Assembly: GCA_945637645.1 (NCBI GenBank)
Contig: CALZDK010000062.1
Coordinates: forward strand, 1-10,338
From: an uncultured Prevotella sp.
Lineage (GTDB): Bacteria; Bacteroidota; Bacteroidia; Bacteroidales; Bacteroidaceae
Reading direction: 5' to 3'
DNA: 10,338 bases
Part shown: positions 1-7,900 of the stretch, one piece after another
How positions within the stretch are numbered: position 1 is the stretch's first letter
Layout of the letters: every line of letters starts with the position of its first letter
Notes under the pieces: model-generated
Told to the model about the DNA's origin: nothing
Databases searched by the model: none
What the model saw: the letters and a program-made list of their open reading frames with translations, nothing else
Program-made: the position numbers and the translations under genes

Positions 1-31
1 TATAGGAAACGAACGAAATTTATCAAAGGAC

Positions 32-73
32 GAAGGGCGGAGGTCAAAGGGCGGAGGTCGAAGGACTAAGGTT
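32..73. repeat. Short 14-bp tandem repeat, two good copies plus a degenerate third
   Basis: Bases 32-45 and 46-59 are adjacent copies of a purine-rich 14-mer (GAAGGGCGGAGGTC and AAAGGGCGGAGGTC, differing only at the first base). Bases 60-73 match the same unit at about 10 of 14 positions. The repeat is followed by further G- and A-rich sequence and lies outside any gene. No function is visible. It looks like a small intergenic minisatellite, possibly the edge of a longer array cut by the window boundary. Confidence 0.6.
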
Positions 74-188
74 TGAGGGATTTGATGGATTGTCATATTA
101 TGCAACATTACCGTTAAGCATTGAGACATATTTCGTTTTTAACTTTCATAGTGCTGCAAATCAAAAAATATATAACACCCGAGCAGAC

Positions 189-296
189 ATGGCAAAAATA
201 GTAATAAAAACAGGGAAGCCCACTCCTTTTGGTGGAATAATTTCGATTATGGAACAATTTGACTCAAATCACTCATCCGTCATAGATTCTACCCTT
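189..296 (+). pseudogene. N-terminal remnant of an IS1380-family transposase
   Basis: From the ATG at 189, 36 codons translate to a peptide that starts MAKIVIKTGKPTPFGG and continues with SIMEQFD and VIDSTL. From memory, this closely matches the conserved opening of Bacteroidetes IS1380-family transposases, where a start of MAKI(Q)IK, TPFGGIF, IMEQFD and IDSTLGLR is usual. The similarity stops abruptly after codon 36. The frame then runs into an unrelated hydrophobic stretch and stops at 461. A full-length transposase of this family has roughly 400 or more residues, so over 90% is missing, including the whole catalytic DDE core. The upstream in-frame codons (90-188) look like non-coding leader. 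A hexamer, GACATA, near 122-127 is inverted at 378-383, but I cannot show that these are the element's ends. The identification rests on recognition of the N-terminus only. Confidence 0.6.
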
Positions 297-518
297 AGTA
301 TTATTGTGAGCTGTATGGTTATATTGTTTTTGTGTTTTTTTATAAGGGTGGCCGCGGATTTAAGAATTAGTTTTCGTATGTCAGGCAGTGATGCTTTGTT
401 ACGCTGCAGTCCAGGATCAAAAACAAGCCGATGTGAGAGATTACATGGATTTTGGGTTTAGATAACCAACAACCACCTATGACGGGGCAAAGGGCATTGC
501 GACGGACTGGTGGTGAAC
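297..518. other. Intergenic stretch without a recognisable gene
   Basis: This segment starts where the transposase similarity ends and runs to the palindrome array. It is AT-rich at first, with a T-rich run near 325-341, and becomes mixed in composition later. I see no start codon with a plausible coding frame, no tRNA-like fold and no strong hairpin. Bases 487-500 form an imperfect copy of the palindrome in the following array, out of phase with it. The early part could be the remaining 3' non-coding end of the same decayed insertion sequence, but I could not identify a terminal repeat. Confidence 0.4.
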
Positions 519-618
519 GCAAAGCTTTGCAAACGCCAACGCAAAGCATTGCAACTGCCAACGCAAAGCTTTGCAACTGCCAATGCAAAGCTTTGCATCT
601 GCTCCTGCAAACGTTTGC
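519..618. repeat. Array of five 12-16 bp palindromes with exact 22-bp period
   Basis: Palindromes start at 519, 541, 563, 585 and 607, exactly 22 bases apart. Units 1, 3 and 4 have the core GCAAAGCTTTGC. Unit 2 is GCAAAGCATTGC, with one broken pair. Unit 5 is GCAAACGTTTGC, where both central bases changed so that symmetry is kept. The symmetric region extends to 16 bases in unit 4 (flanks AT and AT) and in unit 5 (flanks CT and AG). The 10-base spacers are related to each other (AACGCCAAC, AACTGCCAAC, AACTGCCAAT), except the last. The 22-base period is not a multiple of three, and frames across it keep changing, so a coding repeat is unlikely. The near two-helical-turn spacing puts each dyad on about the same face of the DNA, which would suit a dimeric DNA-binding protein. 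That role is inference. Confidence 0.85.
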
Positions 619-713
619 AGTGAAAGTGCCCTTCATTTGAATCCTTTCCCATGTTTTTTCTACTGAGCCGTAACAAACGGCGACTGTCCGAAGGATAAGG
701 CAAGCAAACTATA

Positions 714-749
714 AACAGCCGGCCGCGACCACTGTTGCGACCGGCTGTT
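714..749 (-). terminator. Probable operon terminator hairpin
   Basis: Bases 714-726 (AACAGCCGGCCGC) pair with 737-749 (GCGACCGGCTGTT) around a 10-base loop. In plus-strand RNA one position is a C-A mismatch. In minus-strand RNA the same position is a G-U wobble, so all 13 pairs form, which favours a minus-strand transcript. It lies about 130 bases beyond the stop codon of the last gene of the minus-strand operon. The downstream tail on that strand (TATAGTTTGC) is only modestly T-rich, so this is not a textbook intrinsic terminator. Confidence 0.55.
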
Positions 750-756
750 GGTTAGC

Positions 757-796
757 CAATTGTTTCTATACAATTGAAGTGTTACCCTAAGTAACA
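757..796. other. Two small hairpins in the operon 3' untranslated region
   Basis: CAATTG occurs at 757-762 and again at 771-776 and can pair with itself around an 8-base loop. TGTTAC at 780-785 pairs with GTAACA at 791-796 around a 5-base loop. Both lie between the last stop codon and the larger hairpin at 714-749. Neither has a T-tract on either strand. They may stabilise the mRNA 3' end or have no role. Confidence 0.3.
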
Positions 797-878
797 ATCT
801 GAGTTACCTGTAAGCAATAGTCTGGTGTTATCCTTTTCATTTTCATGATTGTGTTTAATCCAATACAACAAACTGCTG

Positions 879-2216
879 TTAATCCCAGAAGCCATAGTAA
901 TACCTGAAATATCTCTTGAAGAGTATGCTGTTGTCGGGATTGCTTTCGTCCACGAGCTGGAATTCGGATGGTGACATTGACGTGCCGCTCGTTGGCACAA
1001 TCTTGTATGTGCGCCATTCGTCGGTTGTGGCTATGGCGTCGATGACATACTTGAAGCCAAGGTCATAGATGGTGTAGCCAAGTCCGGAATGTTCTGTGCC
1101 TGTATATTTCAGCGCTATTCTGTCCATTCCCATTTTCTTTATCTCGAACGGGAAGTGTATTTCGCCGTTGCCGTACCACATATTGACCGTAAGGACTGTT
1201 TTTCCTTTGCCGTCGGGGTTGAATGTGATGCTGTACAGGTTTGTCGGCTTGTATTTACTGTTGTTCAGGGCCGTCCTCATTTTGTCCCACTCGCCCTGTG
1301 TGTATGTACCGAGACAGCTGTAGCCGAAGAAACGGTCGTCGTAGCTGTCGGCGTCATCGACGAAGTAGTCGGCATAAGGTCTCGGTATGATGCGGGCACC
1401 TGTAAGGTGGTCTACATATCCGTCTTTCTCCTCCGTCAGCTTCATCTCCTTTATTATATGTCCTTTGTACTCTATGTTCTCGAGCAGGTAGATGCCGTCG
1501 ACGAGGTTTCCGTACGAATAGAGATGTTCCACCTTTGGCCCGTCTTCCTTGTCGGGATAGATAAGCATGAAGTTCTGGTAGCCGCTGAGGAACCGTGCCT
1601 GCACGGTATCGCCGGCACATACGAAGGCACAGTCGTAGGGCGAATACGTATCCGTAATCTCGTCGCTGAGCCTCTGGTATTCATCGCCAGGCAATTTCAT
1701 CTTTATCATCATGAACGGCAGCTGCTTGGTCTTTCCGCGTCCGAAGATGGTATCTTCGTTTTCAGAGTATCGGTCGAGACAGAACTCGAAGTCGGCCTGC
1801 AGGTCCTGTGCGAAATACTGCGACTGGTCGGCGTAGTAGTGGAAGAATCCGTTGTAGGTATCGAACGAGAGTACTATGCCGTTGTCCATCTTGAACGAGT
1901 AAGTGCTCTGTATGCTGTCGAGTGTCGACACGTTGGGTATGCGTCGTGTAGACAGCGAGTTGTAGAAGGTGCAGTAGTCCTGGTCGAATCTTACCGCATA
2001 CGTATACACAGCCGGATGTCTGCCGTAGGTAGGATTGTCGGTATAGAGAGCCCAGCCGTATTCGTTGTTGTTGAACACCCTCCGGTAGTCTGCCATCCAG
2101 TTGTCCTGACGTGTTGCAGGGTCAATGTCAAACACGTCGTCCTCCATCATCTGGCACGATGTGAGCATAGATGCCGCCATTGTTCCCCATGCCAATATAT
2201 TGAATATCTTTTTCAT
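879..2216 (-). CDS. DUF4302 domain lipoprotein
   Basis: This gene encodes a 445-residue predicted lipoprotein with no known biochemical role. Residues 1-20 are a signal peptide ending in the lipobox LTSC, with Cys21 as the lipidation site. The next residues are acidic (MMEDD), as is common in surface-exported Bacteroidetes lipoproteins. The motif run around 104-130 (STYSF, VLSFDTYNGFFHYYAD) and 141-173 (ADFEF, then GRGKTKQLPFMMIKM) fits the DUF4302 family as I know it, a family repeatedly found beside SusC/SusD and zinc-metallohydrolase lipoproteins. I see no catalytic signature. The start at 2216 is 23 bases after the metallohydrolase stop, without a clear Shine-Dalgarno sequence, and the lipobox position supports it. 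It is the last gene of the operon. A surface ligand-binding or holding role is inference from context. Confidence 0.85.
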   Translation of the reverse strand: MKKIFNILAWGTMAASMLTSCQMMEDDVFDIDPATRQDNWMADYRRVFNNNEYGWALYTDNPTYGRHPAVYTYAVRFDQDYCTFYNSLSTRRIPNVSTLDSIQSTYSFKMDNGIVLSFDTYNGFFHYYADQSQYFAQDLQADFEFCLDRYSENEDTIFGRGKTKQLPFMMIKMKLPGDEYQRLSDEITDTYSPYDCAFVCAGDTVQARFLSGYQNFMLIYPDKEDGPKVEHLYSYGNLVDGIYLLENIEYKGHIIKEMKLTEEKDGYVDHLTGARIIPRPYADYFVDDADSYDDRFFGYSCLGTYTQGEWDKMRTALNNSKYKPTNLYSITFNPDGKGKTVLTVNMWYGNGEIHFPFEIKKMGMDRIALKYTGTEHSGLGYTIYDLGFKYVIDAIATTDEWRTYKIVPTSGTSMSPSEFQLVDESNPDNSILFKRYFRYYYGFWD

Positions 2217-2239
2217 AAGTGTTTTCTGTTTACGATAGT

Positions 2240-3184
2240 TTACATACTGATATCATCGAAGTTCACCTCTTTCACCTTTGCCTCGCGTTCCTGAACGGCA
2301 TCGCGCAGCGCGTCGATGTCAAGGTTCCAGTTCTTGGAGAAATACTCCTTCACTAAGCGCAGCTTGGCCGTAATCTTTCCGCTGCCGCTGTTGCCTGCCC
2401 GGTCTGTCAAGGCCTGGAATTCGTCCTTGGTGCTGCACACATACGTCGAGAATGTCTCGGCAAAGTCCTCGTCGGCGCTGTAGGCCGCATAGGCCGTCAC
2501 GAAGCCAAGCGCCTGTATCTGCGGGTCGTCGGGGCTTGCAAACTCAGAGGTGTACATACCACCGAGATAGTTGTTGCCGGTAATCTGGTTGAACTCCGTA
2601 GAATAGGCGACTTTCTGATGGAAGGTGTGCCCGAACTCATGGATTATGGTATGGAAGAAAATCTTGTTCAGCTCCGTACGGTCGCGTATCACGCTGTCCT
2701 TAGGCACCCAGTTCTCGTATACCACGTCGCCCAGGTGGTTGACGTACCATAGGTTAATCTTGTAGCCACCCTCCGACGAGCCGAGCGTCATGGAGCTGTT
2801 GGTGTTCCATCCCGGGTTGCCTACGAGGTGTACGAGTTTCGGGAAGTTGTCGTGGATAAATTTCTTGCTTCCTGTCACCTCGTCGAAAGAGTCGAAACAG
2901 ATATATTTCAGCAGGGTTGCCATGCGCACCGCATTCTTGTATGTAGGAGGCACGAGTATGTAGTTCATGCTTGTCTCGTTGTCCTCCCAGCGGTAGCGCA
3001 GTTCTATGTTGTATGGCTTCACGTAGTTTTCGTAGAGCCACTTGTCGAGGTCGTTCTGTGGAGTCTGCGTGTCCTTTATCACGCTGATGCCGTAGTCTAT
3101 GTCTTCCTCGTCAGAGCAAGACTGCATGGTAAAGGCAACAGCAGCCAGAACCATCAACCGTAGAATATTCTTTATGTTTGTCAT
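2240..3184 (-). CDS. Substrate import-associated zinc metallohydrolase lipoprotein (HExxH)
   Basis: This gene encodes a 314-residue lipoprotein with a putative zinc-peptidase fold. The signal peptide ends in the lipobox MQSC, with Cys23 lipidated, followed by SDEEDID, an acidic stretch that suits export to the cell surface. The zinc motif HEFGH is at residues 182-186, with His182, Glu183 and His186 as expected ligands and base. The downstream DEDFAETF segment around 238-245 offers Glu243 as a likely third ligand. This pattern matches the Bacteroidetes family of putative zinc-binding metallopeptidases that accompany SusC/SusD pairs (TIGR04549 / Peptidase_Mx1-like, from memory). The probable role is surface cleavage of a peptide or similar bond before import, but no substrate is known. 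It starts 18 bases after the SusD stop and has the clearest ribosome-binding site in the operon. All key residues are intact. Confidence 0.9.
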   Translation of the reverse strand: MTNIKNILRLMVLAAVAFTMQSCSDEEDIDYGISVIKDTQTPQNDLDKWLYENYVKPYNIELRYRWEDNETSMNYILVPPTYKNAVRMATLLKYICFDSFDEVTGSKKFIHDNFPKLVHLVGNPGWNTNSSMTLGSSEGGYKINLWYVNHLGDVVYENWVPKDSVIRDRTELNKIFFHTIIHEFGHTFHQKVAYSTEFNQITGNNYLGGMYTSEFASPDDPQIQALGFVTAYAAYSADEDFAETFSTYVCSTKDEFQALTDRAGNSGSGKITAKLRLVKEYFSKNWNLDIDALRDAVQEREAKVKEVNFDDISM

Positions 3185-3192
3185 ATTATGTT

Positions 3193-3198
3193 CTCCTT
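3193..3198 (-). promoter_or_regulatory. Strong Shine-Dalgarno sequence of the metallohydrolase gene
   Basis: On the minus strand AAGGAG lies 8 bases before the ATG at 3184. This is unusual here: the starts of fecR, susC, susD and the DUF4302 gene have only A/T-rich sequence upstream, as is common in Bacteroidetes. It fixes the metallohydrolase start and may raise its translation relative to its neighbours. Confidence 0.6.
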
Positions 3199-3202
3199 GT
3201 CT

Positions 3203-4945
3203 TTACTTGGTTAGGTATAGTATGCGGTCTGCCATGCTTGCCGACCATGTATTGAACTCTGCCTTCTCTTCGTCGGCAGTAGGACGTGCGTTAGGCACGA
3301 GTCCTGCTCCCTGCACCTCGAACGGCAACTGTATGGCCTGTCGCGGGTCACGGTACTCCATGCTGTCTGTAAGAGCAAGCATGTTCATTGATGTGTTTAT
3401 CTCACGACGGTATATCTTTATGCCGTAGCGTTTGATGTCGAACCACCGCATGCCTTCGTGCAGGAACTCCAGACGGCGAAGCAAGAGCACACACTGGATG
3501 ATGTTCTCCTTGTCGCTGCCTTCCTCAAGAGTCACCCAGTCGGGGTTGAGGTGTTTGCGAGGCAGAGGTCTTTCAGGACGGTAGTAGTCATACTTGGCAA
3601 CCCACTTGCGTATGGAAGCCATCGTTATCTCGTTTTCTATCTTCTGCTCGTCATAGATGTAGTTCCAGTTTTCGTCATACTTATAGGTATTGTACTTCAC
3701 CTTATCGGAAACGAAGTTCTTTGTCCACATGGTCATGTCTGCAAGAGCCTCGTCGTATTTTCCCAACAGTGCATAGGCTTCGGCACGGTTGAGCAACGCC
3801 TCTTCCGCCTTGAGGGCTACGACCACTGTACGGTAGTAGCCTGTGTTGTTGGTGGTGCCATACTGCTCATAGTACACAGGCTGCTTGGGCAGACAGAAGA
3901 GGTTCTTTGCCTGACTGTAGAACCAGTAGAAGCGGAACATCTGCTGTGATTCCCTTGCCGTGGCATTGTCTGGTTCCCAAGGTGTGGCGAAGAACTGTTC
4001 GGCCTGTCCGATGTAGCTGTTGTTGTTGAACCTTGAGCCCATGATGGTATATCCGCTGAAATAGTACTGGTCGGTAGAATATACCGGCAACAGAAGGAAG
4101 TTGGCCTTTTCCTTTGCCGAGGCATACTGCATGGAGCGTGGCTGCATGTTGTCGGTAGGCATATCCTTCATTGCGTCGTAGTCGCGCATTACTTCCTGCG
4201 GGTTGCTGCCAAGAGCCTTTGTGGCATATTCTATGACCTTTTCAGGCTTCTGGTAGAAGAGGTAGAAGCGTGAGGCGAATGTGTAGGCGGCCTTGGAGTT
4301 GAAGTGATAGCGTGGCACAGAATAGATGGCGTCGCTCATCAGCGACATGCCTTCGAGGAGGTCTTTCTCTATCATTTCATAGTCGTGGGCAACGGTGCCT
4401 CGGTCGTACTTCGGGTCGAGTGTTGTCTCTGGCTCGGTAGTGTATGGAATGCCGGGGTCTGTGTTGCTGAACTGCTTAGAGTAGTTCATGCAGAAGATGT
4501 TGGTCAGTACGAAGTGTGCGTATGCACGGCAAAGAAGAGCCTCGCCTTTCAGTGCCTTCAGCTTCTCGGTGGTGGGACCACCCATCTTCTCTATGGCAGC
4601 CAAGGCGTGGTTGGCGGATGCTATGGCAGAATAGTAGTCCTGCCATATCATGGCCGTGTTCTCGTTGTCGTTTTCCGTAACAGGCTGCCAGCGGTAGCAC
4701 TGTTCTGAGAAACGGTCATAATTGCCGTTGAGATCACCATTGATGTCATCGGCATTGTCGGAGGCAAGCTCGGTCACTCTTACAAATGATGCCTGTGGGT
4801 AGGCTGTAGCGAGCATGGCCTGCGCCTTCTCTTCGTTGTCTACATTGATACGGCTGTCGGGCGTGGCATCCAGAAAGTCGTTGCAAGCCGTGAGCGACAT
4901 AGCAAGCACGGAGCAGGCACAAAGATGTTTATATAGTGTTTTCAT
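3203..4945 (-). CDS. SusD/RagB-like nutrient-binding outer-membrane lipoprotein
   Basis: This gene encodes a 580-residue lipoprotein that would form the lid of the SusC-like transporter on the cell surface and help capture substrate. Residues 1-20 form the signal peptide, with the lipobox LTAC and Cys21, followed by the typical SusD opening NDFLDATPDSR. Helical TPR-like segments are visible at about 132-152 (LKGEALLCRAYAHF) and 378-404 (EEALLNRAEAYALLGKYDEAL). Near the C-terminus, LRRLEFLHEGMRWFDIKRYG at about 489-508 is the family's RxxEFxxEGxRWFDLxR signature. The length is within the normal 450-650 range. The gene starts 27 bases after the susC stop and is cotranscribed with it. SusD proteins vary strongly with substrate, so the ligand cannot be read from the sequence. 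The lack of nearby glycan enzymes argues against assuming a polysaccharide. Confidence 0.95.
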   Translation of the reverse strand: MKTLYKHLCACSVLAMSLTACNDFLDATPDSRINVDNEEKAQAMLATAYPQASFVRVTELASDNADDINGDLNGNYDRFSEQCYRWQPVTENDNENTAMIWQDYYSAIASANHALAAIEKMGGPTTEKLKALKGEALLCRAYAHFVLTNIFCMNYSKQFSNTDPGIPYTTEPETTLDPKYDRGTVAHDYEMIEKDLLEGMSLMSDAIYSVPRYHFNSKAAYTFASRFYLFYQKPEKVIEYATKALGSNPQEVMRDYDAMKDMPTDNMQPRSMQYASAKEKANFLLLPVYSTDQYYFSGYTIMGSRFNNNSYIGQAEQFFATPWEPDNATARESQQMFRFYWFYSQAKNLFCLPKQPVYYEQYGTTNNTGYYRTVVVALKAEEALLNRAEAYALLGKYDEALADMTMWTKNFVSDKVKYNTYKYDENWNYIYDEQKIENEITMASIRKWVAKYDYYRPERPLPRKHLNPDWVTLEEGSDKENIIQCVLLLRRLEFLHEGMRWFDIKRYGIKIYRREINTSMNMLALTDSMEYRDPRQAIQLPFEVQGAGLVPNARPTADEEKAEFNTWSASMADRILYLTK

Positions 4946-4972
4946 TGTTGTTCTGTTTATGTTCGAATATTG

Positions 4973-7900
4973 TTAGAAACCTAATCTGACGGTAAACGTA
5001 TATTGCTTGGGCATGGGTGATGCCACACCGCCAGTGTTGAAGAATTCGGGGTCCATGCCGTTGAGTTTCTTGTCGGCATAGATGAGGAAGAGGTTTGTTG
5101 CCTGCAGCTTCAGGTTTACCGAGTTGATGCCGAGTGGCATGAGCCACTTCTTTGGCAAGGTATAGTCGAGAGATATCTCCTTCATGCGTACGAAGTCGCC
5201 CTTGGCAATGCGCTCACTGCTGTAGTTATATGCGTTGTACGCAATGGAGAGGTTGGGGTTCAGGAAGTTCTGGCGTACTGACGGTATCACCGGTACCGAT
5301 GTGCGATTTTCCTCGCCTGCCGACGACCAACGGTTGTTGAACTCGCGAGGTGTCGCCACAAGGTCGTTGTAGGTGTTGGAGAAGACAGGGTCAAGACGCA
5401 CTACGTTGCCGAACGAGTATACGATGAAGACACTCAGGCGCAGACCTTTGTACTTGAAGGTGTTTTCAAGCGAGCCGTAGTCGGTAGGGTCTGAAGAGCC
5501 TTCGTATTTCAGCCAGCTGAGATCAGCATACTCCTGGAAGTTGATGCCGTCGATGGTTGTTTTGCCTTCGGCGACGTTGAATGTTGGTATACCTTCACCA
5601 TTTAGCTTGTTGAAAGGAATGGAGAAGATGGAGCGTACAGGATAGCCTTCGAGTGCAAAACCATTGCCTTGCACAAGGTCGATGATGCGCGAGGTGTTCT
5701 TCAGGTTCTTCACCTTATTATATTGGTGGGAGTAGAGGAACGTGGTGTTCCACTCGAAATCCTTGAGTTTGATGTTCTTGGTGGAAAGAGAGAGTTCAAA
5801 GCCACCAGACTTCATGTCGGCAATGTTACCAAACTTGTCGAGCTCGCCACCAACGCCCTGTACGGTGATGGCACCTATGAGGTCGTAGTTATTACGGCGA
5901 TACCAGCTCACTTCCATGTTGATGCGGTTGTTCAGGAAACCCATATCGGCAGTAAGGCTCAGCTCGTGCTTCTTCTCGTAGGTAAGTTCCGAGTTGCCCA
6001 GTTCGGTTATGCCGAGTGCTGTCTCCTGGTCAGCTCCGTCAGGACGCCATGTCACGAGACTGTTGATGATGGCACTTGAGTTGCTGATGTTATACGGTCC
6101 GCGGTCGGCAGTGAGCGAATAGGAACCTTTCAGTGTGAGGTGCGACATCCATGGCTTCAGGCTGTCGAACCATTTCTCCTCTTGAGCGTTCCATGCACCC
6201 GACACGTTCCATGTAGGCAGCCAGCGGCTCGTGCGGTCCTTGCCAAGGGTATTGGTTCCTTCATAGCGCAGCGTACCGTTCACGATGTAACGCCCCTTAT
6301 AAGAATAGGTGGCATTGCCGAAAAAGGCAGCCGTTCTTTCCATAGCCTTGCTGACGGTGAAGTAGTCACCGCCTTCCTGCTTCAGCTTGTCAAACACTGT
6401 CGGGTCGTAGTTGGCAATGTTGCCAAAGCCGTAGATGCGTCCATAGGTGCGCACCCAGGTCTTGTCGCGTTTCAGCTCATTGCTTTCCAGTCCGGCAAAG
6501 AGGTTCATGATGTGTGTGTCGGCAAAGATTTTGTTGTATGCGGCAGTGGCACGGAAGTCCCATGATGTCATGCGATAGTCGCTACGCTGGTAGATACCAC
6601 CATATGGCAACACTGAGACTGGCACTGCATAAGGATTGGTAGGGTCAGTCCAGAGATAAGGGTTGTTATCTCTGATGATAGTGTTATCCATGGCTCTGTA
6701 TGCGTTTGCCTCATTTGAGTCTTCGGTCACATTGTGTTCCGAGGCAAACGAGGAACGCTTTACAGCACCTACTGCATTGAGCTCGAGACCTTCGATAGGA
6801 TTATAGGTTACCTGTCCCTGCATCTTGAACTCGTGTGTGTTAAGGTCAATATAATTGTTGGCAAGTTCGTTGAAGATGTTGAAGGCGGCATAGTTGCGTG
6901 TGTAGGACTCTGTCGGGTCGAGCACGCGTGAGGTGTTGAGGGCGAAGGAGTAAGGGTTGATGTCGAAGTCGCGTGTCACTTCTCCGCTTACGATGTTCAT
7001 TTCCGAATTGTTGGTGCCAGGTGCCTTCTGCGCTCTCGACGAGGCGTTGGCAATGAGCTGTACCTTGAGCTTCTGTGAGAAATTGAATGTCGAGTTGAGG
7101 TTTGCGGTATATCTCTTCACCCTGCTCTGCTTGTACCATCCCGGATCGTCCATAAGGCTTATGGAGGCATAGTGCTGGCTCTTTTCCGTTCCTGTGGAGA
7201 TGCTTACCGAATGGTTCTGCATGATGCTGTTGCTGAAGAGCAGGTCAAACCAGTCGGTGTTTCTGTATTCCTGTTGTCTGAGCCATGCGTTACGTCCTGC
7301 ATCGGTATTCTCAACCTCGCCCGAAGCGACGAGTTTTGCAAGCGTGCCGTATACACCGCTCTTGGATGCGTTGACCACATCGGCAGGGTTCAGATAGCCT
7401 TTCTTCTGCAGTTCCTGATAAACGGACATCTGCTCCTGCGAGTTCATGATGTTGAAGTTGTCGTAGCTGGGCTTTAGACGCATGGTAAACTCGCCTGTGT
7501 AGTTTATGTTGGTCTTTCCAGTGTGGCCTTTCTTGGTGTTGATGACGATAACGCCCGCCATGGCACGTGCACCATATATAGATGTCGCGGAGCCGTCACG
7601 AAGTATCTGGAAACTCTCTATATCGTCGGCATTGAGTCCGGCTATGGCTGACGAAAGGAGTGTCTCGGCATTACCCGACGACAGCTCGTCGGTGTTTACC
7701 TCTATCACATTGTCCTGCACCACACCGTCTACTATCCACAGCGGCTGGCTGTTTCCATAAATAGAGGTTGCGCCGCGTACCTGAATGCGTGGGGCAGTAC
7801 CGAATGTACCCGTCACGTTCTGTACGGACACACCTGCAGCACGTCCTTCGAGCGAGCGGCTAATGTCGGGTACACCGTCGAGCTTTGCGTCCTGTGCGTC

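Noticed and set aside
519..618. The array as a CRISPR
   Set aside because: The repeated element is a 12-16 bp palindrome and the 10-bp spacers are nearly identical to each other. There are no unique spacers of about 30 bases, no 24-40 bp repeats and no cas genes nearby.
667..681. GCCGT/ACGGC hairpin as a second terminator
   Set aside because: It has a 5-bp stem with a 5-base loop and no following T-tract on either strand. It is weaker than the 13-pair hairpin at 714-749.
367..703. Three overlapping short open frames through the palindrome array, with Cys-, Leu- and Gln-rich repeats
   Set aside because: The 22-bp period is not divisible by three, so the repeat passes through all frames. The peptides are a by-product of the palindromes, occur on both strands, and none has a credible start.
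1089..2294. 401-codon open frame on the plus strand, opposite the DUF4302 gene
   Set aside because: It is fully antisense to a gene with a clear signal peptide, lipobox and family motifs. Its translation is rich in Val, Cys, His and Arg without domains, as expected of a shadow frame. There is no plausible promoter or ribosome-binding site.
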